Below, one piece after another: positions 60,071 to 64,000 of a DNA stretch of 64,000 bases. Made by a program: the position numbers and the translations under genes. The notes beneath the pieces were generated by a model, which worked only from the letters and a program-made list of their open reading frames with translations, had not been told where the DNA came from and did not search any database. Position 1 is the stretch's first letter, and each line of letters begins with the position of its first letter. This DNA is from Streptomyces sp. SID12501. GTDB lineage: Bacteria > Actinomycetota > Actinomycetes > Streptomycetales > Streptomycetaceae. Location of the stretch: the NCBI RefSeq assembly GCF_010550245.1, contig NZ_JAAGLU010000025.1:1-64000 (forward strand). Direction: 5' to 3'.

Positions 60071-61447
60071 TCAGCCGCGCAGGGCTTCGACAGCGGCAGC
60101 AAGTGCCTGCGGCACCTCGGGTACGAGGGTGTGCGCCCCGTCGCGCACAACATGCCGACCGGCCACGACCGTATGACGCACATCCGCTGCCGACGCTGCG
60201 AATACCGCGGTCTCCGCTCCCAGGCGAGGCAGCGGCCCCGCAGTTCTGACCGAGTCGAGCGCGATCGTCGTGAAGTCGGCCAGCGCACCCGCCTCAAGGG
60301 TGCCCGCGTCGTCCCAGCCGAGGGCCGCGTGGCCGTCGGCGGAGGCTGCCCGGAGCAGGGCTGCCGCCGTCCAGTGCCCCCGGGTGCGGGTGCGCAGGCG
60401 CTCGTTCAGCTCCATGGCACGCGCCTCTTCGAGCAGGTCGATGACGGCGTGGCTGTCGGAGCCGAGACTGAGCGGTGAGCCCGCGCGCTGGAGGGCGACG
60501 GCGGGGCCGATGCCGTCGGCGAGGTCGCGCTCGGTGGTGGGGCACATGCAGGTACCCGTGCCGCTGCCGCCGAGGAGCGCGATGTCCTCGGCGGTGAGGT
60601 GGGTGTTGTGGACGCCGGTGGTGCGGGGGCCGAGGACCCCGTGGTCGGCGAGGAGTTGAGCGGGTGTGCATCCGTGTGCGGCCTGGCAGGCGTCGTTCTC
60701 CGCCGTCTGCTCGGACAGGTGGACGTGGAGCGGGGCCCGCCGTTCCTCGGCCCAGCGTGCCACGGTCGCCAACTGGCCGGCGGGCACGGCCCGTACGGAG
60801 TGGATGGCGGCACCGATCCGCGCGTGATCCCGTTCCTTGAGAACTGAACAGCGTTCCGCCCAGGCATCGGCCGTGCCGTCGGAGAAGCGGAGCTGGTGGC
60901 GGTTCGGGGCCTGTCCGCCGTGCTTGTTGAGGATGCCTGCGGAGAGGTAGGCGGTGTCGAGGAGGGTGATGCGGATCCCGGCGTCGGCGGCGGCCTCGAC
61001 GAGGGCCTCGCCCATCGCGTTCGGGTCGGTGTACGGGGTGCCGCCCGGGGCGTGGTGGACGTAGTGGAACTCGCCCACCGCGGTGATGCCGGCGAGGGCC
61101 ATCTCGGCGTACACGGCTCGGGCGAGGGCGTGGTAGCTGTCCGGGGTGAGCTTGTCGGCGAAGGAGTACATGACCTCGCGCCAGGTCCAGAAGGTGCCGG
61201 AGCCGACCTGGACGGTGCCGCGCAGAGCTCGGTGGAAGGCGTGGCTGTGGGCGTTGGCGAGGCCGGGAAGGGTGAGCCCGCGAAGGATCTCGGCGCCGGC
61301 CGGCGGTGCGTCGATCCCTGTCCGGACGGCGGCGATCCGGCCGTCCTTGACGTCCACGGCGACGCCCGGCTCGACGTTGGTGCCGAGCCAGGCGTGCTCC
61401 AGCCAGTAGGTGCGCCGCGGATGCGAGTGCTGATGAGGGTGCGTCAC
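60071..61447 (-). CDS. hutF: formimidoylglutamate deiminase
   Basis: A 458-residue amidohydrolase converting N-formimidoylglutamate to N-formylglutamate plus ammonia. Motifs: YWLEHAWLGTNVEPGVAVDV, LTLPGLANAHSHAFHRALRG (zinc HxH), GITAVGEFHYVHHAPGGTPY, APLHVHLSEQTAENDACQAA, GVHNTHLTAEDIALLG and LSLGSDSHAVIDLLEEARA. GTG 61447 overlaps the M20 gene stop by 4 bases. HutF means the five-step, formylglutamate route is used. Confidence 0.94.
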   Translation of the reverse strand: MTHPHQHSHPRRTYWLEHAWLGTNVEPGVAVDVKDGRIAAVRTGIDAPPAGAEILRGLTLPGLANAHSHAFHRALRGTVQVGSGTFWTWREVMYSFADKLTPDSYHALARAVYAEMALAGITAVGEFHYVHHAPGGTPYTDPNAMGEALVEAAADAGIRITLLDTAYLSAGILNKHGGQAPNRHQLRFSDGTADAWAERCSVLKERDHARIGAAIHSVRAVPAGQLATVARWAEERRAPLHVHLSEQTAENDACQAAHGCTPAQLLADHGVLGPRTTGVHNTHLTAEDIALLGGSGTGTCMCPTTERDLADGIGPAVALQRAGSPLSLGSDSHAVIDLLEEARAMELNERLRTRTRGHWTAAALLRAASADGHAALGWDDAGTLEAGALADFTTIALDSVRTAGPLPRLGAETAVFAASAADVRHTVVAGRHVVRDGAHTLVPEVPQALAAAVEALRG

Positions 61448-62769
61448 GTGCAGGCCAGCCCTTCCAGTACGTCGGCGAGTGCGGTCACCCCGGCCACGCA
61501 GTCGTCCTCGGCGGCGTACTCCGCCGGGGAGTGCGAGACGCCCGTGGGGTTGCGCACGAACAGCATGGCGGTCGGGATGCTCCCGGAGAGAATCCCGGCG
61601 TCGTGTCCGGCACCGGTACCGAGGACGGGAACCCTGAGCTCGGTGTCCTGCCCGTTCCGGCCCAGCAGGCGGGCGAGTTCGTCGCGCAGGGCGTGGTCGA
61701 ACTCGACGACGGGGGTGAACGACTCCCGGACGACGTCGAGATCGACGCCGTGCGCCTCGGCGTACTCGCGGGCCGCCTTCTCGACGCCGGAGACGACGGT
61801 GTCGAGGGCGTGCTGATCGGCGGCGCGGGAGTCGAGCCAGCCGCGTACGAGGGAGGGGACGGCGTTGACCCCGTTGGGCTCGACGGTGATCTTCCCGAAG
61901 GTGGCGACGGCACCGGCGAGCTGCGCCTCGCGCCGGGCGGCGAGGACTGTCTCGGCGTACGGCAGCATGGGGTCACGCCGGTCGACGAGGCGGGTCGTAC
62001 CGGCGTGATTGGCCTCGCCCCGGAAATCGAACCGCCACCGCCCGTGCGGCCAGATGGCACTGGCGATGCCGACGCGGTCGCCGCTCAGGTCGAGAGCCCG
62101 CCCCTGCTCGACGTGCAGCTCGACGAAGGCGCCGATACGGGCGAGCCGCTCGGGGTCCGGCCCGATGGCGTCCGGGTCGTACCCGGCGGCCTCCATGGCC
62201 CGCGGGAGGGTGATCCCGCCCCCGTCGGTCAACAGCCGGGCCTGCTCGACGGTGACGGCCCCGGCGGTGAGCCGCGACCCGACACAGGCGAGCCCGAACC
62301 GCGCGCCTTCCTCGTCCCCGAAGTTGACGATGGCGAGGGGCTTGCCGAACTGCGCACCCCGGCCCCGGAGTTCATCAAGCGCGGCAAAGGAGGAGACGAC
62401 ACCGAGGGGCCCGTCAAAAGCCCCGCCATCGGGCACGGAGTCAAGATGCGACCCGGTGACAACGGCATCCCCGGCGCCGGGATCGCCGAGCCAGGCCCAC
62501 TGGTTGCCGTTCCGGTCGACCTCGTAGGCCAGCCCTCGGCTCTCGGCCTGTTCCTTGAACCAGGCCCGGCATTCGAGATCGATGCCTGTCCAGGCGTAAC
62601 GGCGATAGCCGCGTGAGTCGGCGTGCCGCCCGATGGGGGCAAGCTCGCGCCACATCTCCTGGAACGAGGTGCCGCCGACAGGCGAACCGGCAGGTGAACC
62701 GGCAGTCGGCAACGAATCACCCGCCCTCACCGAAGAGTCGCCGTCCCGCCCGCCGGAAAGACGCCTCAC
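61444..62769 (-). CDS. M20-family amidohydrolase (allantoate amidohydrolase-like)
   Basis: A 441-residue dinuclear metallo-amidase of the AllC/N-carbamoyl-L-amino-acid hydrolase group. Metal motifs: VTGSHLDSVPDGGAFDGPLG (His, Asp), VNFGDEEGARFG (Glu-Glu), GAFVELHVEQGRAL (His) and GVSHSPAEYA (His); dimer segment DFRGEANHAGTTRLVDRRDP. Databases usually name it allantoate amidohydrolase, but here it is translationally coupled between hutU and hutF and no other purine-ring genes are near, so it may instead be the missing N-formylglutamate hydrolase. The extra ~30 residues at the N-terminus are Gly/Ser-rich. Confidence 0.9.
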   Translation of the reverse strand: MRRLSGGRDGDSSVRAGDSLPTAGSPAGSPVGGTSFQEMWRELAPIGRHADSRGYRRYAWTGIDLECRAWFKEQAESRGLAYEVDRNGNQWAWLGDPGAGDAVVTGSHLDSVPDGGAFDGPLGVVSSFAALDELRGRGAQFGKPLAIVNFGDEEGARFGLACVGSRLTAGAVTVEQARLLTDGGGITLPRAMEAAGYDPDAIGPDPERLARIGAFVELHVEQGRALDLSGDRVGIASAIWPHGRWRFDFRGEANHAGTTRLVDRRDPMLPYAETVLAARREAQLAGAVATFGKITVEPNGVNAVPSLVRGWLDSRAADQHALDTVVSGVEKAAREYAEAHGVDLDVVRESFTPVVEFDHALRDELARLLGRNGQDTELRVPVLGTGAGHDAGILSGSIPTAMLFVRNPTGVSHSPAEYAAEDDCVAGVTALADVLEGLACT

Positions 62770-64000
62770 GCGTCGTCCCCCTCACGCATGGGCACCCGCA
62801 CACCCCGCTCGTCCGCGACGGACTCCGCGATGTCGTACCCCGCGTCCACGTGCCGGATCACACCCATCCCGGGGTCGTTGGTGAGCACCCGGCGGATCTT
62901 CTCCCCCGCCAGCTTCGTGCCGTCGGCCACCGTCACCTGACCGGCGTGGATGGACCGCCCCATGCCGACACCGCCGCCGTGGTGGATGGAGACCCACGAC
63001 GCTCCGGATGCCACGTTCACCATCGCGTTGAGCAGCGGCCAGTCGGCGATCGCGTCGGAGCCGTCGAGCATCGCCTCCGTCTCCCGGTAGGGAGACGCGA
63101 CGGACCCGCTGTCCAGGTGGTCGCGGCCGATCACCAGCGGCGCGGCCAGCTCGCCGCTCGCCACCATGTCGTTGAAGCGCTCGCCCGCCTTGTCCCGCTC
63201 GCCGTAGCCGAGCCAGCAGATCCGGGCCGGCAGCCCCTGGAAGTGGACCCGCTCCCCCGCCATCTTGATCCAGCGGTGCAGGGACGCGTTCTGAAGGGAA
63301 TCGGACTCCGGGAACAGCTCCAGCATCGCCTTGTCGGTCTTCGCGATGTCGGACGCCTCGCCCGACAGGGCCGCCCAGCGGAAGGGGCCCCTGCCCTCGC
63401 AGAAGAGCGGGCGGATGTACGCGGGCACGAAGCCGGGGAAGGCGAACGCCCGCTCGTATCCGGCCAGTTGGGCCTCCCCGCGAATCGAGTTGCCGTAGTC
63501 GAAGACCTCGGCACCGGCGTCCATGAAGCCGACCATCGCCTCCACGTGCCGGGCCATGGACTCGCGCGCCCGGGTCGTGAAGCCGGCCGGGTCCTTCGCC
63601 GCGTAGGACGCCAGGTCGTCGAAGTCGACGCCGACCGGCAGGTAGGCCAGCGGGTCGTGGGCCGACGTCTGGTCGGTGACGATGTCGATGGGGGCGCTCT
63701 CGGCGAGCATGCGCGGGAGCAGCTCGGCCGCGTTGCCCAGCAGGCCGATGGAGAGCGGGCGGCGGGCGTCACGTGCCTCCACCGCGAGCTGGAGGGCGTG
63801 CTCCAGGGAGTCGGCCCTCACGTCGAGGTACCGGTGCTCGATGCGGCGCTCGATCGCGCGCGGGTCGACGTCGATACAGATCGCGACGCCGTCGTTCATC
63901 GTCACGGCGAGCGGCTGGGCGCCGCCCATCCCGCCGAGGCCGGCGGTGAGGGTGATCGTCCCGGCGAGGGTGCCGCCGACCCCTTTACCCAATGAATGCA
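62766..64000 (-). CDS. hutU: urocanate hydratase, C-terminal part (cut by window edge)
   Basis: The last 411 residues of urocanase, which adds water to urocanate using tightly bound NAD+. The frame is open to the last base (CIHWVKGVGGTLAG), so the N-terminal ~140 residues of the usual ~550 are outside. Motifs: LTAGLGGMGGAQPLAVTMND, DVDPRAIERRIEHRYLD, GLLGNAAELLPRML, the active-site cysteine in RPLFCEGRGPFRWAALSGE, and VSIHHGGGVGMGRSIHAGQV. The stop overlaps the M20 gene's GTG by 4 bases. Histidase is not in the window. Confidence 0.97.
   Translation of the reverse strand, partial: HSLGKGVGGTLAGTITLTAGLGGMGGAQPLAVTMNDGVAICIDVDPRAIERRIEHRYLDVRADSLEHALQLAVEARDARRPLSIGLLGNAAELLPRMLAESAPIDIVTDQTSAHDPLAYLPVGVDFDDLASYAAKDPAGFTTRARESMARHVEAMVGFMDAGAEVFDYGNSIRGEAQLAGYERAFAFPGFVPAYIRPLFCEGRGPFRWAALSGEASDIAKTDKAMLELFPESDSLQNASLHRWIKMAGERVHFQGLPARICWLGYGERDKAGERFNDMVASGELAAPLVIGRDHLDSGSVASPYRETEAMLDGSDAIADWPLLNAMVNVASGASWVSIHHGGGVGMGRSIHAGQVTVADGTKLAGEKIRRVLTNDPGMGVIRHVDAGYDIAESVADERGVRVPMREGDDA

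Noticed and set aside
61444..62769. Naming the M20 gene allC without comment
   Set aside because: Motifs fit the family but context is histidine degradation; the allantoin function is not supported here.

Overview
The window is a Streptomyces chromosome segment. The evidence is high GC with G/C-ending codons, many GTG/TTG starts, overlapping coupled genes, a whiB gene, a DUF397/XRE pair, F420 genes, and the 5' end of a Streptomyces-type 16S rRNA gene with its leader. Almost everything is core chromosome. From memory, the order sahH, manA, SIS protein, manB, DUF3499, metallopeptidase, whiB, cofD/fbiA, cofE/fbiB, manC, LCP, TIGR03089, acyl-CoA dehydrogenase, purE, purK, GtrA also occurs around whiB2 in Mycobacterium, so this looks like an old actinobacterial block. 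I see no phage, IS element, CRISPR array or tRNA.

Layout. 1-581: 5' end of a minus-strand 16S gene and its promoter/leader. 582-3284: SpoIIM-like and RDD membrane proteins and an unknown protein. 3453-10453: S-adenosylhomocysteinase, a cation efflux protein and mannose-phosphate genes (manA, SIS, Trm112-like, manB). 10585-17457: DUF3499, a degenerate metallopeptidase, DUF5719, a giant glycosyltransferase and whiB. 17458-24759: cysteine dioxygenase behind a cysteine-rich leader ORF, F420 genes, a DNA glycosylase, manC and a peptidoglycan amidase. 24898-36029: TIGR03089, four LytR-CpsA-Psr (LCP) ligases with a glycosyltransferase, a thioesterase and an acyl-CoA dehydrogenase. 36292-44215: UDP-glucose dehydrogenase, a CGNR regulator, two tandem VOC proteins, an operon purK-purE-dipeptidase-degenerate dipeptidase, and GtrA. 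44250-49147: a two-component system, a toxin-antitoxin-like pair, an XRE/DUF397 pair and three coupled micro-ORFs. 49252-53381: a secreted/cell-wall-sorted surface protein operon. 53564-55911: a partner-switching module with a SigB-family sigma factor. 56074-57690: a sigma-like/zinc-finger/lectin membrane fusion. 57855-58733: a secreted metzincin protease. 58749-64000: the hut histidine-degradation operon, cut by the window edge inside hutU.

How they work together. Mannose enzymes make GDP-mannose/NDP-sugars, which glycosyltransferases and LCP ligases can use for cell-wall glycopolymers; the amidase and surface proteins act in the same compartment. WhiB, the two-component system, the XRE/DUF397 locus and the sigma module are regulators of development or stress. 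The most interesting single observation is a 31-codon ORF (17875-17970) with six Cys codons in its last nine sense codons. It sits directly at a predicted promoter, is followed by a hairpin overlapping its stop codon, and precedes cysteine dioxygenase: a candidate cysteine-sensing leader peptide.
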